A DNA stretch of 64,000 nt from NCBI GenBank assembly GCA_015039465.1, contig MU130379.1, positions 1 through 64,000 of the forward strand. The letters are read 5' to 3'. The DNA is from Phlegmacium glaucopus. Lineage: Eukaryota > Basidiomycota > Agaricomycetes > Agaricales > Cortinariaceae. The notes beneath the pieces were generated by a model. That model saw nothing but the letters and a program-made list of their open reading frames with translations. It was not told the DNA's origin and did not search any database. This document shows positions 1-12,443 of this stretch, piece by piece. Every line of letters starts with the position of its first letter. Within the stretch, counting starts at the first letter, position 1. The position numbers and the translations under genes were made by a program.

Positions 1-552
1 GGCGCTGTGCTTACATTCCCTTGTATGTATGCACCAGAATTTCGGGTCCATTATACGGTCTACATTGGCTTATATGTAACGTGATCTTTTGCTGATGCCG
101 TCACTTTATTACATGACTTCTCGGCCTAAAGGTGTGGTGAACGAAGTGTGGCCGATGAGTCAGGAGGAAGAAGTCTTAGATATAATGTTTTGAATCAAGG
201 CCAGACGTTGACAAAACCTTGTGTCCAGGGCTTGCGAAGGCCAAGTAAGCAATGATTAATGATAGTCAATTGCTACGCATTTGGGCTGTCCTCGGGATGG
301 GTCGATTGGGTGGTCAAAAGAGTGAAAAGCGAATGTCGTGTGAATATTTGAATGTTGATGTTCTTTTCTTCTTACATAGTTTATACACCGTTGTGGCTAA
401 CCTTATGTAGATAGATGTATTGTCCTCTATTCCAGGCAAAGCCCCAGTCTCCCCAATGCTCCGGGTAAACCTCATCTTTGAATATCAGTATGTAATTAAT
501 ATCGGTTCGTGATTGTGATTCTACTCATGTGGACTGACACTTCCATAGATCG
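1..552. other. Spacer at the left edge, remnant of a FAD-array repeat unit
   Basis: From about base 80 to 300 this resembles the spacers upstream of copies 1 and 2 (around 3020-3240 and 6000-6240), including the shared GATGAGTCAG and GATAGTCAATTGCTACGCAT stretches. In those units this sequence lies 5' of a minus-strand FAD monooxygenase, so a further copy probably lies to the left of the window. The rest is 3' flank of copy 1. No coding signal is seen. Confidence 0.6.
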
Positions 553-2806
553 TCAACCAGTAAGAGTACGCCAGAGGACCTTAATCACGAGATCGGGATG
601 GAGAGATTCAATTCCAGGGGCCAAAAACATTTTGGTGTGCCACAAGGCAGACCCTGGAGAGTCTGGGTCAGACACCGTTCGTGATCGAGTCCAAAGAGGT
701 AGAGTAGACTTACTAGCCTGCTCATCCTAAGATTGTTTACATCTCAGTCGACGTTCAAGATATCGAGAAGTAGAAATCAACTTACAACAGCAGAAAGGTA
801 CATGAGTCGAATACCATACCATCGAAGCAACCTACCAGTAGACAACGATTCTCCCGGAATCGGCATAGTAGTAGTAAAACCATAATCTAAATAACTCAAT
901 GGTAAGCGGCATCAGGTAATGTCAATCAACCATACCGCCTGTTTTAGTTGTTTGCCTTTTGCTCTCATGAGATGATGTAAATCTGAAAAAAGGAAGATTG
1001 CGTACCACATAGGGTCAATCTTTGCTGCTTGTGTGATGAAGAATGATTTGGCAAAATCCTGCGGCAAAATTTGATGCTCCAGCCCTTTGAGCGTCGAGAG
1101 TACTGTATTCAGCGCAATGGCTCCTAAAGTAGCTTTGAGAAGTCCATGCCTAAGAGGTTTGGCAACATAAGCGCATTAGGCAACTCGAATAGAAATCGAA
1201 CGCACCCGTAGATTGGGTTGACTCTCATTACAGAATCTCCTGTTATGATCATGTTGTATGGAAGATTAACCCCATATTGGTAGCGATCGTAGCGGGCAAG
1301 TGCTAAATAAAAAATTACAACATCAGACTTTGGATAAACGATAGACACATACGGGTGCGGACTGCATCATGAGTAAACGTGACAGACTCGTCCTTGAATT
1401 GCGACACAATTTCGAAAACCCATGTTGGGATTGGCTCATCGAGGATGGCATCAAAACTTGTGAGGTAGGCTTCGAGTGTTTCTGTGTCTTTAGGAAGCTC
1501 GGAGGATCCCCATGCGCCGCAGACGACCTCGACTATCGGTTGGTCAAAAGGAAGATACTGTAAAAAGGTTTGTCAAACAGACCTGTATTTCCGTCCACCC
1601 GTACTATGCCGATTACTCTTCCGTCGCTCGGATCGTTTGTGTAGCAAGTATAGATCACACCGCAATTTCTAAACCCACCAGGAACAGGCAACTTGTTGTT
1701 CATTGATACAGGAACTTTGTATCGTAGCGTAGAGTAATGCATCCGATGATCGTAAGTAATTTTTAGTTGATCTAGAGGGTATGTGCCTTTAGGGTAAAAG
1801 GTTGTGTAACCATACCCCGCACGTTCCAGCCACTTCATGCCTGCAGTGGAACCCGTGCAGTCTATATAGAGGGGCAAATGAGACATGGCGAAGAATAGTC
1901 AATCGTGGTCATACCGGCTACCATTGTTGCTTCGACATTGTGAATTCCATCGACAGTTCTCACCGAAACTTTCCGGATGCGTGAAGGATCGGTAGGATCG
2001 GCATGAACTCCTGTCACAGTACCAATCATGGTCTTAATGTTCGGATACTTATGTTGACCAAGAACCAAGCGGCGAAGAAGGCTCTCGGCTCCTGGTCGAC
2101 CCCAATGGGCAGATTCGGGGAGTTTGCCTCTGTAAGACTGGTACGGTTCTGGTACATGCTTGCCTCTCACTCTCTGATTCCAATCTGCGGGTAGAATGCT
2201 GTTACGAGGATACTACTTGAGGGGATGGATGCAAAATGGTAGTTGTTTAACTGACTGTACATCGGAAGCCAAACACTCTTTCTCAAAGCTTGGGAAGAGT
2301 CTTTTGAGACCGAGGAAGCCCATACGTTGGAATGGGCCTAATAAAAGTATGTGAGCAGAGAACAAGCCTTTAATACGAGTGGCTTACCTTGACTAGAGCG
2401 ATATTGCATGACTCTGGTGCGCTTGTTCTTCTGAGTCCATGCCCGAGTCGGCATTCCATCATCGGTAAACAGCCAACCCTCAGGCTCTATGATCAAGACC
2501 CGCTCAAAGTGGTCATGACACACACGTGCGGTAATCAAGCCAGATATACTATACAAAGTAAAATAATTCGTATCAGTTCATAAAACAGCAAATAGCGAGC
2601 TCGAGATTGCCTCACCTGCCGCCACAAATAACGGCTGTGCCTTTTATCTTGTCCTGTTTTTCGCGGGGGTTTCCTAACAGAGGCAGATCTAGAATGGCAG
2701 TTTCTTTAGCAAGAAGACGTTGTCGAAGCCAGTTCCATGCTAGTAGCAGGAGAAAGTAGAGCACAAATGGTGTGGTCAGAAGCAACCAGAAGATAGTCAC
2801 AACCAT
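553..2806 (-). CDS. FAD-dependent monooxygenase, ER-anchored, array copy 1
   Basis: Multi-exon minus-strand gene. It starts at the ATG complementary to 2804-2806 and ends with ...LTG-stop at 553. Exon 1 encodes an N-terminal membrane helix (MVVTIFWLLLTT onward, about residues 3-27), then KGTAVICGG joined across an intron to SISGLITARVCHDHFERV: a dinucleotide-binding fold with GGSISG in place of the classical GxGxxG, closing with an acidic IIEPE strand. Later motifs are DCTGSTAG and GDSVMRVNPIYG; the latter corresponds to the FAD-contacting GD motif of UbiH / squalene-epoxidase-like flavoenzymes. The last exon reads WHTKMFLAPGIESLHPDLV. The expected reaction is FAD-dependent oxygenation or oxidation of a lipophilic substrate at the ER; the substrate cannot be told. 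All recognised exons are open. The borders of the exons around 850-1020 are uncertain. Confidence 0.75.
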
Positions 2807-2851
2807 GTCGACAGGAGCAGGGGAGGGGAGAAAACAAGTCCAGCGTGATAC

Positions 2852-2858
2852 TTATATA
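2852..2858 (-). promoter_or_regulatory. TATA-like box of array copy 1
   Basis: TATATAA on the minus strand, about 45 bases upstream of the copy 1 start codon. The same motif stands at the same distance before copy 2, so it was duplicated with the unit. Confidence 0.45.
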
Positions 2859-3508
2859 CCAGTAGTTGGAATTAAATATACAAGAGATCCATATGAATTT
2901 TGGAGCTGGCCAAGATATCGCACGCCCGCTTGGATTCCATGCAGTATCTCAACTATTTTCAAATACTATGATGGACCCACTCTTCGTCCAAACCAATCAA
3001 ATCGCAGTACTCGTCATCAGCGATGACTTTACATTACCTTTGCCCAAAGGTGTGGCGGGCTAAATATGGGTGGCTGATGAGTCAGAAGTAATGTTTAGAA
3101 ACAAGGGCTTGCAAAGGCCAAATGAGCAATGATAGTCAATTGCTACGCATATGGGCTATCCCACAGGGTGGGTCGGTTGGGTATTCTCGGGCCAGAGAGT
3201 GGATATGTATTACCAACCATCACGTTCAGTTGAAAAGCAAATGCCGTGTGAAATGTTTTTTGATGATCATGACGCTTTCAATGGTTTTTCTTCTTCCTCC
3301 TAGTTTATACACCGCTGTGGTTAACCGTATGTAGATGGGGTATCCTCTAATCCTGGCAGAGCCCCAGTCTTCCCAATGCTCCAGATAAACCCCATCTTTG
3401 CACACAAGTATGTAATTAATATCGGTTCGTGATTGTGGTTCTACTTTCCTAAGAATCTCGTGTGAAGGCCGTGTGGACGATCTCAGGCGCTTCCACAGAT
3501 CGTCAACG
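2859..3508. other. Spacer between array copies 1 and 2
   Basis: It is nearly the same sequence as 5834-6488, including the run GATCCATAT and the GTTGAAAAGCAAATGCCGTG segment, so it is part of the duplicated unit. It holds the 5' flank of copy 1 and the 3' flank of copy 2. No gene is seen. Confidence 0.6.
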
Positions 3509-5781
3509 TTAACCAGTAAGAGCATGCCAGAGAACCTTAGCCACAAATTTAGGATGGAGAGATACAATCCCAGGGGACAAAAACATTCTGGTGTGCCATA
3601 AGGCAGAGCCTGTTAGGTTCTGGTCAGACACCGCTCATCATTGGAATTCAAAGAAATGTAGACTTACAAATCTGTTCATCCTAAGAATGTTTAAATCTCA
3701 GCCAATATCCGAATCATGAGGGGAGATAGCAGAAAAACTTACAACAGCAGCAAGGTGCATAAGTTGAGCACCATACCATCGAAGCAACCTACCAGTCGAC
3801 AATGGTTCTCCAGGAAGCGGCGTCGTAGTAGTAAAACCGTAATCTAACTCAACGATAAGCGCCATCAAGCAATGTCAATCAACCATACCATATGTTTTAG
3901 TAATTTGCCTGTTTACTTCCATTATGGGTAATGTAAGTCTGAAAAGAGGAATATTGCGTACCACATGGGCTCAATCTTTGCGGCTTGATTGATGAGAAAC
4001 TGTTTGGCGAAATCCTGCGGCAAAATTTGGGGCTCCGGCCCTTTGAGCGTTGAGAGTACTGTATTCAGCGCAGTGGCTCCTAAAATAGCTTTGAGGATTC
4101 CATGTCTATGACATTTGGCGACATAAGCGCATTAGGCAACTTGATGAGAAAACGAACTCACCCGTAGATTGGGTTGACTCTCATTACAGAATCTCCTGTT
4201 GCGATCATGTTGCGTGGAAGATTGACTCCATATTGATAGCGATCATAGATGGAAGGTGCTAAATACAAATTTTGAATATCAGCCTTTTGATAAATAATTA
4301 AATACTTACGGGTGCGGACTGCGTCATGAGTAAACGTGACAGACTCGTCCTTGAATCGCGACACGATTTCGAAAACCCATGCTGGCATCGGCTTATCGAG
4401 GGTGGCATCAAAGCTTATGAAGTAGGCCTCGAGTGTTTCTGTGTCTATAGGAAGATCAGAGGATCCATATGCGCCGCAGAGGATCTCGACTATCGGCTGG
4501 TCAAAAGGAAAATAGTGTAAAGACGTTTGTCAAACAGACCTATATCTCCGTCTATCCGTGATATGCCGATTATCCTTCCATCACTCGGATGGTCGGAGTA
4601 ACAACTGTAGATTATGCCAGAATTTCTAAACCCACCAGGAACAGGCAACTTGCTGCTCACTGATACAGGAACTCTGTATCGTAGCGTGGAGTAATGCATC
4701 CGATGATCGAAAGTAATCCTCAGTTGATCTAGAGGATATGTGCCTTTAGGGTAATAGGTTGTGTAACCATACCCCGCACGTTCCAGCCACTTCGTGCCTA
4801 CAGTGGAACCCGTGCAGTCTATGTAGATGAGGGGGAGATGAGAAATGGTGATGAATAAGTCAATCATGGTCGTACCGGCTACCATTGTTGCCTCGACATC
4901 CTGAATTCCGTTGGCAGTTCTCACCGAAACTTTCTGGATGCGTGAAGGATCGGTAGGATCGGCATGAACTCCTGTCACAGTACCAATCATGGTCTCAATG
5001 TTCGGATACTTGCGTTGACCAAGAACCAAGCGGCGAAGGAGGCTCTCGACTCCTGCACGACTCCAATGAGAGGTTTCCGGCAGCTTGCCTTTGAAAATCT
5101 TGTAAGGCTCTGGTGTGTGCTTGCCTCTGATATTCTGCTTCCAATCTGCGGGTAGAATGCTGTTTTGAGGATATTCCATGCAAATTACATGAGGTAATGG
5201 ATGCGAAATGGTAGTTGTCTAACTTACTGTATGTCGGAAGCCAGACATTCCTTCTCAAAGCTCGGGAACAGTCTTTTGAGACCAAGGAAGCCCATAAGTT
5301 GCATCGGACCTGACCAAAGTATGTGAGCAGAGGGCAAGCCTTCAATACGAGTGGCTTACCGTGACAAGAGCGATATTGCATAACTCTGGTGCGTGTGTTC
5401 TGCTGAGTCCATGCCTGAGTCGGCATTCCATCATCGGTAAACAACCAACCCTCGGGCTCTATGATCAAGACCCGCTCAAAGTGGTCGTGACAAACACGTG
5501 CGGTAACCAAGCCAGATATACTATATATACATAGTAAAATAATTCATATCAGTTATAAAACAGCAAATAGCGAGCTCGAGACTGCCTCACCTGCCACCAC
5601 AAATAACGGCTGTGCCTTTTATCTTGTCTTCTTTTTCGCGGGGGTTTCCTAACAGAGGCAGATCTAGAATGGCAGTTTCTTTAGCAAGAAGGTATTGTCG
5701 AAGCCAGTTCCATGCTAGTAGCAGGAGAAAGTAGAGCACAAATGGTATGGCAAGAACCAGCCAGAAGATAGTCACAACCAT
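3509..5781 (-). CDS. FAD-dependent monooxygenase, ER-anchored, array copy 2
   Basis: This copy gives the clearest exon model. Minus-strand exons are 5781-5591, 5520-5360, 5309-5228, 5159-4876, 4818-4540, 4489-4310, 4258-4162 and one starting at 4105; all phases agree. The next exon (about 3870-3760) carries DYGFTTTT and HLAAV. The last begins near 3635 (NLTGSALWHT) and ends at the TAA at 3509-3511. The protein is about 550 residues: membrane helix 3-27, GGSISG at about 62-67, a substrate-domain stretch with WLERAGYGY and DHRMHYSTLRY, and GDSVMRVNPIYG near 415-426, followed by a helix (LGATALNTVLSTLKG). The DCTGSTVG motif opens exon 5. The exon between about 4000 and 3870 has no clean donor, so that junction is a guess. 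Neighbouring copies share the same design. Confidence 0.78.
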
Positions 5782-5826
5782 GTCGACAGGAGCAGGTGAG
5801 AGGTGAAAACAAGTCCAGCGTGATAC

Positions 5827-5833
5827 TTATATA
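5827..5833 (-). promoter_or_regulatory. TATA-like box of array copy 2
   Basis: TATATAA on the minus strand, about 46 bases upstream of the copy 2 ATG, in the same position as before copy 1. Confidence 0.45.
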
Positions 5834-6488
5834 CCAGTAGTTGGAATTAAATATACAAGAGATCCATATAAATTTTGGAGTTGGCCAAGATATCGCACGC
5901 CCGCTTGGATTCCATGCAGTATCTCAACTATTTTCAAATACTATGATGGACCCACTCTCCGTCCAAACCAATCAAATCGCAGTACTCGTCATTAACGATG
6001 ACTTTACATGACCTTTCTGCCCAAAAGTGTAGCGGGCGAAATGTGGGTGGCTGATGAGTCAGAAGTAATGTTTAGAAACAAAACTTTGTGTCCAAGGCTT
6101 GCAGAGGCCAAATGGGCAACGATAGTCAATTGCTACGCATATGGGCTGTCCCACAGGGTGGGTCGGTTGGGGTATTCTCGGGCCAGAGAGTGGATATGTA
6201 TTACCAACCATCACGTTCAGTTGAAAAGCAAATGCCGTGTGAATTGAATGTTTGTTGATCATGACGCTTTCGATGGTTTTTCTTCTTCCTCCTAGATTAT
6301 ATACACAGCTGTGGTTAACCATGTGCAAATGGGCTATTCTCTATTCTTGGTAAAGCCCCAGTCTCCCCAATGCTCCAGATAAACCCCATCTTTGTATATA
6401 TGTAATTCGTGATCATGATATTGATTCTACTTTCTTAAGAATCTCGCGTGAATGCCGTGTGGACTGTCTCAGACGCTTCCACAGACCG
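5834..6488. other. Spacer between array copies 2 and 3
   Basis: Duplicate of the 2859-3508 spacer with small indels. It contains the 5' flank of copy 2 and the 3' flank of copy 3. Short open frames here are not conserved between the two spacers as protein. Confidence 0.6.
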
Positions 6489-8745
6489 TCAACCAGTAAG
6501 AGCATGCCAGAGGACTTTAGCCACAATTTTAGGATGGACAGATACAATCCCAGGGGCCAAAAACATTCTGGCGTGCCATAAGGCAGAGCCTGTCAGGGTC
6601 CGGTCAGACATCGTTCGTTATTGAAGTTCAAAGAAATGTATACGTACAAATCTGTTCATCCTAAGAATGTTTACATCTCAGCCGATATTCGAATCATGAG
6701 GGGGAGATAGCAAAAAGACTTACAACAGCAGAGAGGTGCACAAGGTGAGCACCATACCATCGAAGAAACCTACCAGTCGACAATGGTTCTCCCGGAATCG
6801 GCGTCGTAGTCGTAAAACCGTAATCTAACGCAACGATAAGCGCCACCAAGCAATCATGTCAATCAACCATACCGTATGTTTTCGTTATTTGCCTTTTTAC
6901 TTCTATTAGGGAAAATGTAAATCTGAAGAGGAACATTGCGTACCACATGGGCTCAATCTTTGCTGCTTGCTTGGTGAAGAACTGCTTGGCAAAATCCTGC
7001 GGCAAAATTTGAGGCTCCCGCCCTTTGATCGTTGTGAGTATTGTATTCAGCGCAGTGGCTCCTAAAATAGCTTTCAGGATTCCATGTCTATGACATTTGG
7101 CGACATCAGCGAATTAGGTAGCTTGAAGAGAAAACGAGCTCACCCGTAGACTGGGTTGACTCTCATTACAGAATCTCCCATTGCGATCATGTTAAACGGA
7201 AGATTGACCCCATATTGATAGCGCTCGTAGACGGAAGGTGCTAAATGAAAAATTTTGAATATCAGATTGTTGATAGATAATAGACACGTACGGTTGCGGA
7301 CTGCCTCATGAGTAAACGGGACAGACTCGGTCTTCAATCGTGACACGATTTCGAAAATCCATGTTGGGACTGGCTGGTCGAGGGTGGCATCAAAGCTTGT
7401 GAGGTAGGCTTCGAGCGTTTCTGTGTCGTTAGGAAGATCAGAGGATCCATATGCGCCGCAGATGATCTCGACTATTGGCTGGTCAAAAGGAAGTTGGTGT
7501 AAAGATGTTTCTCAAACAGACCTGTATTTCCGTCTACCCGTAAAAAGCCGACCGCTCTTCCATCACTCGGAATGTCGGCGAAACAAGTGTAGATCATACC
7601 ACAATTTTCAAACCCACCAGGAACAGGCAACTTGGCGTTCATTGATACAGGAACTCTGTATCGTAGCGTAGAGTAATGCATCCGATGATCGAAAGTAATC
7701 TTTAGTTGATCTAGAGGGTATGTGCCTTTGGGGTAAAAGATTTGGTAACCATAACCAGCACGTTCTAGCCATTTTATGCCTGCAGTGGAACCCGTGCAGT
7801 CTATGTAGATGAGGGGGCAGATGAGGAATGGTGAATAATAAGTCAATCATGGTCGTACCGGCCACCATTGTTGCTTCGACATTCTGAATTCCATCGGCAG
7901 TTCTCACCGAAACTTTCTGGATGCGTGAAGGATCGGTAGGATCGGCATGAATTGCCGTCACAGTACCAACCATGGTTTCGATGTTCGGATACTTCTGTTG
8001 ACCAAGAACCAAGCGACGAAGGAGGCTCTCGAGTCCTGCACGACCCCAATGAGGAGTTTCCGGCAGCTTGCCTTTGAAGGACTTGTAAGGCTCTGGTGCG
8101 TGCTTGCCTCTCATATGCTGCTTCCAATCTGCGGGTAGAATCCTGTTTTGAGGATATTACATGAGGTGGCGGATGCGAAATGGTAATTGCTCAACTTACT
8201 GTACGCCGGAGGCCAAACATTCTTTCTCAAAGCTTGGGAAGAGTCTTTTGAGACTAAGGAAGCCCATAACTTGGGTTGGACCTGATCAAGATATGTGAGC
8301 AGAGGACAGGCCCTCAATTCGAGTGGCTGACCTTGACCAGAGCGATATTGCATGACTCTGGTGCGCTTGTTCTTCTGAGTCCATGCCTGAGTCGGCATTC
8401 CATCATCGGTAAACAACCAACCCTCAGGCTCTATGATCAAGACCCGCTCAAAGTGGTCATGACACACGCGTGCGGTAGCCAAGCCGGATATACTATATAA
8501 AATAATTCATATCAGTTTATAAAACTGCAAATAGCGAGCTCGAGACTGCCTCACCTGCCACCACAAATAACGGCTGTGCCTTTTATCTTGTCTTGTTTTT
8601 CACGAGGGTTTCCTAACAGAGGTAGATCTGGGATGGCAGTTTCTTTAGCGAGAAATTGTAGTCGAAGCCAGTTCCATGCTAGTAGCAGGAGAAAGTAGAG
8701 CACGAATGGTATGGCCAGAACCAACCAGAAGATAGTCACTACCAT
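6489..8745 (-). CDS. FAD-dependent monooxygenase, ER-anchored, array copy 3
   Basis: Same exon layout as copy 2. Visible parts are the N-terminal helix (MVVTIFWLVLAIPFVLYFLL), AVICGG joined to S-ISGLATARVC, DCTGSTAGIKWLERAGYGY, DHRMHYSTLRYRVPVS, GDSVMRVNPVYG and the C-terminal HARMFLAPGIVSVHPK ending ...LTG-stop at 6489-6491. The position after MIA is Met (MIAMGDSVM), unlike the other copies. Its 5' flank is of the type shared with copies 4-6 rather than that of copies 1-2, so this gene stands at the junction between two subtypes of the repeat unit. It looks intact. Confidence 0.75.
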
Positions 8746-9397
8746 GTTGACAGGAGCGGATGAGGGGAGAAAACAAGCTCACTCTCTTATACTTAATTTA
8801 GGGGTTAAATGTGCCGCCCAAAAGTGATCGATGCATGGCCAACCCTGACAGTTATGTCGTAAATATTTGACACATCACGTACATATATCTCAGCGTAAGT
8901 ATGTACCTGTGGGAGACCTGCAGCGGTGCTAAATGCTCTTTGTAGATCACCGTGATAAGTTGAACTCAGGTTACCAGTAAGTATGTATCTCGGATTAGGC
9001 CCAGACGTCCACAAAACCTATTTTGCTGGGTGGGCTGAGGCTTGTCTGATCCTGAACGCTCAAATGGAAGTGATACAATGAGGTCGCTTCTATTTAGAAC
9101 TCTACTAGAAGCCTGATGTGCTCCTGATGTACTCCTGATGTCTGACCCAGTGACCAAAATTTTGCCTGTCTTGTACTGTACAGTTGCGGACTAGGGCTGC
9201 GCGTGCCCTCGCGTACCCGGTGAAAATTGTACCAAAGTAGTGGAGAGGCGCATGGTCAGCAATAATGTTTATTCATATTTATACGGTGCAGATTTGGACT
9301 TAGTCGCAGTCGGAGTTATAACTTATGAAATTTTGCTAGAGATCACATTGAGGCGGAGATAACAGGAGATGACAGACTCCTGTTAGTTGCTTTCGGC
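8746..9397. other. Spacer upstream of array copy 3
   Basis: Bases 8760-9060 resemble the 5' flanks of copies 4-6 (shared ATGTCGTAAATATTTGA and CTCTTTGTAGATCACC-like blocks). After about 9100 the similarity fades. A short match to the end of the 22531 MITE (AGGGCTGCGC) lies at 9192 without a partner. No gene is seen. Confidence 0.5.
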
Positions 9398-9584
9398 AGG
9401 ACCTCGGCAATACCAGATCCCCTCAATCCGGACAAAATTGGACGAATTTTGGGTAAAAAAACCTTTTTGAAGCGGGATGTTCTGAAACGTTCAAATCTGA
9501 GGTCATCGAGCGTGGATTTTTTTTTTGTCCGGACATAAACCCCATTTTCGGGATCTGGCATTTTCTGGTATTGCCCGGGGTCCT
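9398..9584. repeat. Foldback (hairpin) element at the 5' edge of the CHAT gene
   Basis: The left arm from 9398 (AGGACCTCGGCAATACCAGA) is repeated in inverse orientation in the right arm ending at 9584. Further inside, CCGGACAAAA pairs with its complement next to a T10 run. The arms are imperfect because the right arm carries small extra blocks. No coding content and no clear target duplication; this looks like a MITE or a palindromic relic. Confidence 0.5.
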
Positions 9585-9759
9585 CTTTCGGCTCACGGAT
9601 GTTAGAAGAAATTTACCATTTTTGGGACATTCATGTGCTAAGCTCTGGACACCGGACCGAACTCAATTGCTACTACTTGCACTGCCACTGCCACTACCGG
9701 CTTCAGAGGGACATGAAGGCGGAGAATCATATCAATTTCGCTTCAAACCCACCGAAGAT

Positions 9760-12089
9760 ATGGCCAACATTTCTGAAGCAATATCACTGGCGCAGAAAGC
9801 ATTTCAGCCTACTCCAGTGGAGCTGATTAATCTTGGAAATTTGTATCTACAGCGCTTCCAACGCACAGGAAGTAGGACCGATCTCTCTGAAGCAATATCG
9901 TGCCAGGAGAAAGCTGTTCATCTCATTCTAGAGGGAGATTTAGATATGCCTACACAGCTGAATACCCTTGCGAAACTCTATGCATCTCGTTTCGAATGCA
10001 CAGGAAATTTGGCCGACCTTTCTGAAGCAGTATCATCTATCCAAAAATGCATTCAGCTCACTTCAGAGGGGGATCCAAAGATGGCCAAGTGGCTGGATAA
10101 CCTTGGAGGATTTTATTACTCTCGCTTCGAAAAAACAGGAAACTTGGTTGACCTCTCTGAAGCAATATCATCGCGGGAGAAAGCCATTCACCTGTTCCCA
10201 GATGGACATCCAGGCATCCCCGTAATGTTCTATAACCTTGGATACTCATATGACAGTCTCTTCCAGCGTACAAGACATCGAAATGATCTCGACAAAGCTT
10301 CATTTAATTACTCCATGGCTGCTACCTGTTCTTCAGAGATTCCCACATTCAAGCTTCTTGCTTACAAGCAATTGGCCAGAATTTCTCAAGAACTGTATCC
10401 ATCACAGTCTTTCAACGCATATTCAAATGCCATTCAGCTTGTCTCCCAGCTTGCAGGTTTGCATACAAGTATCGAAATGCGCTACCATAACCTCCGCCAT
10501 ATCTCTTATGTATCAACATTGGCTGCTGCTTGCGCATTCAAGCTCGGAAGAACCGATCTGGCCTTGGAATGGCTCGAGCAAAGCCGTGGTATTGTATGGG
10601 GTCAACTCAACGATCTTCGCACTCCCATCGGTGTCCTTCGAGCCACACACCCTGACTTAGCTGATGCTATTGTAAGAGTGTCGAGTGCTCTACAGGTTTC
10701 TGGCTCTCGATCTGTAGAAGCTGCTGGTTTAATGAAAGATAGCATGGCAGAAGGACTGATGTCACAAGAGGGGATCACCATTCATGTCAGGCTCACACAA
10801 GAATGGGATGGGTTACTGGCAAAGGTTCGCACTTTGCCAAACTTCGAAGATTTCCTTCAACCACTATGCTCCTCCACTATACTCGAGCATCTCCCTAAAT
10901 CGGGACCCATCATTTTGATCAATGTTCATAAAGACCGCTGTGATGCCTTGTCACTGGTTCCCGGTGAAAATCAACCTATCCACACTCCCCTCCCAGAATT
11001 TTCCTATGAAAAGGCAGTTGTTCTTCGTAATAACTTACAAGCAATTTTGCGCACTTCTGGGATAAGGATGCGTGAAGTGGAACCATCCAGTCGTGGGATA
11101 CGTCTAGGACGACGCGGTGGTCTGACTTTCAAGGAGATTTTGTGCCAATTGTGGCTACTCGTGGTGCAACCTATCCTCAAAGGACTGGGATATTCAGTCA
11201 GTATTAGACCCTCATGTCTGTGGAGGAAACTGAAGCTGATATTCGCACACACTCATAGGATCCCCCATCCGAACCAAAGCGCATCTGGTGGTGTGCAACT
11301 GGCCCACTCGCATTCCTCCCTATCCACGCCGCTGGAATATACTATGGCGAACCCGGCGCAGAGGCTGGATCAGTACTTTCGGATTACGCCATTTCATCAT
11401 ACACACCCACAGTCAGAGCTCTTTTTGATAGGATGACGAGTCGTGGGGTACTTGACAATAAGAAATCGGGTCTTTTCATGATCAGTCAGCCAGATACACC
11501 TGGGCTTTCGCCGATCCCAAAAACCTCAGAGGAAGTGCAAATGATCCAAAGGTTGACGGAAGAGCGTATTTCACGAATTCGCTGTCTGGAAGGAGCAGCT
11601 GCTACCGTTGATCAGACAGCAAACGAGATGGAAGCCTATAGTTCTGTTCATTTCGCCTGTCATGCAAGCCAGAATACTGATCAACCGCTTAAGAGTGGGT
11701 TCGCCCTCCATGATGGCCGACTCGAGCTCTCTTCAATCATTAAAAAACGAATGGTGGGAATGGACCTAGCCTTTTTATCGGCATGTCAAACGAGTACAGG
11801 TGATGAAACACTTTCCGAAGAGGCCGTTCATCTAGCAGCAGGAATGTTGGCAGCTGGTTATAGAGGCGTTGTGGCGACGATGTGGTCCATCAAGGATAGC
11901 TATGCGCCAGAATTTGCCCAGGATTTCTACGCAAATGTCATGGAGGGGTCGGACAGTTTCAGTGGAGAGAATGCCGCCCGTGCACTTCACCATGCTACGC
12001 AGAACCTTCGACGGAAGCTCGCTATCAATAAGTTAGACCTTGAATCGTCTCTTCTCATTTGGGTTCCCTACGTTCATTTCGGTTTGTAA
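9760..12089 (+). CDS. TPR-CHAT protein (caspase-like peptidase)
   Basis: Two exons, 9760-11196 and 11259-12089, joined across a 62 base intron (donor GTCAGT, acceptor CATAG). Splicing restores DPPSEPKRIWWCATGPLAFL, the hallmark opening of fungal CHAT domains, and removes an apparent frameshift. The N-terminal half holds at least four tetratricopeptide-like repeats of about 51 residues (each with NLG or TLA, then RF, a TG pair and DLSEAIS). The C-terminal CHAT domain has the presumed catalytic dyad: His in HFACHASQ (about residue 614) and Cys in LSACQTS (about 655). The stop follows WVPYVHFGL, the usual family end. The first in-frame ATG is 9760, but the frame stays open back to about 9568, inside a hairpin repeat, so an upstream exon may exist or the 5' end may be lost. 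The gene stands opposite in strand to the surrounding FAD genes. By family, its role would be TPR-guided proteolysis; no substrate is known. Confidence 0.85.
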
Positions 12090-12443
12090 AGCTAGCAGAA
12101 ACGTATGACTTAAAAACAGATTTATCTTATTTCACTGGAATATCATTGACCGTGGACAAGAAATTCCGAAACGCCTGCGGAGGGGTATTAGATAGTACCA
12201 ACTGGATGACTTTCCACCAAGTAAAATGTGCAGAGCAGTATATTTTGTCACATCAAAGTAAAAGTCTGGTTTTTATCTATGTAATTCGAAGAAGAATAGG
12301 TTTAACGTTTGACATTACCGTTGCCAAGAGCTGAGAGAGCGCACGTCTCCACCTTTTCCTCATAAAAAGCGCAAGCTGCACAACAGGACGTAAACTTGTT
12401 TAGTGCTACTTTAAAATGCTCACAAAATCGCCTGCACAGGGAG
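12090..12443. other. Convergent spacer between the CHAT gene and array copy 4
   Basis: AT-rich 3' flanks of two converging genes. Nothing further is recognised. Confidence 0.4.

Noticed and set aside
2003..2194. Plus-strand 63-codon frames recurring at 2003, 4964, 7947, 13906, 18357 and 21528 with similar sequence
   Set aside because: They lie antisense to the same FAD-gene exon in every copy. Their similarity follows from conservation of the sense strand.
9191..9225. Possible end of a MITE related to 22531-22784
   Set aside because: Only about 12 bases match and no opposite end is found nearby.
11190..11440. Frameshift in the CHAT gene
   Set aside because: A 62 base GT-AG intron explains the frame change and restores the conserved WWCATGPLAFL block.
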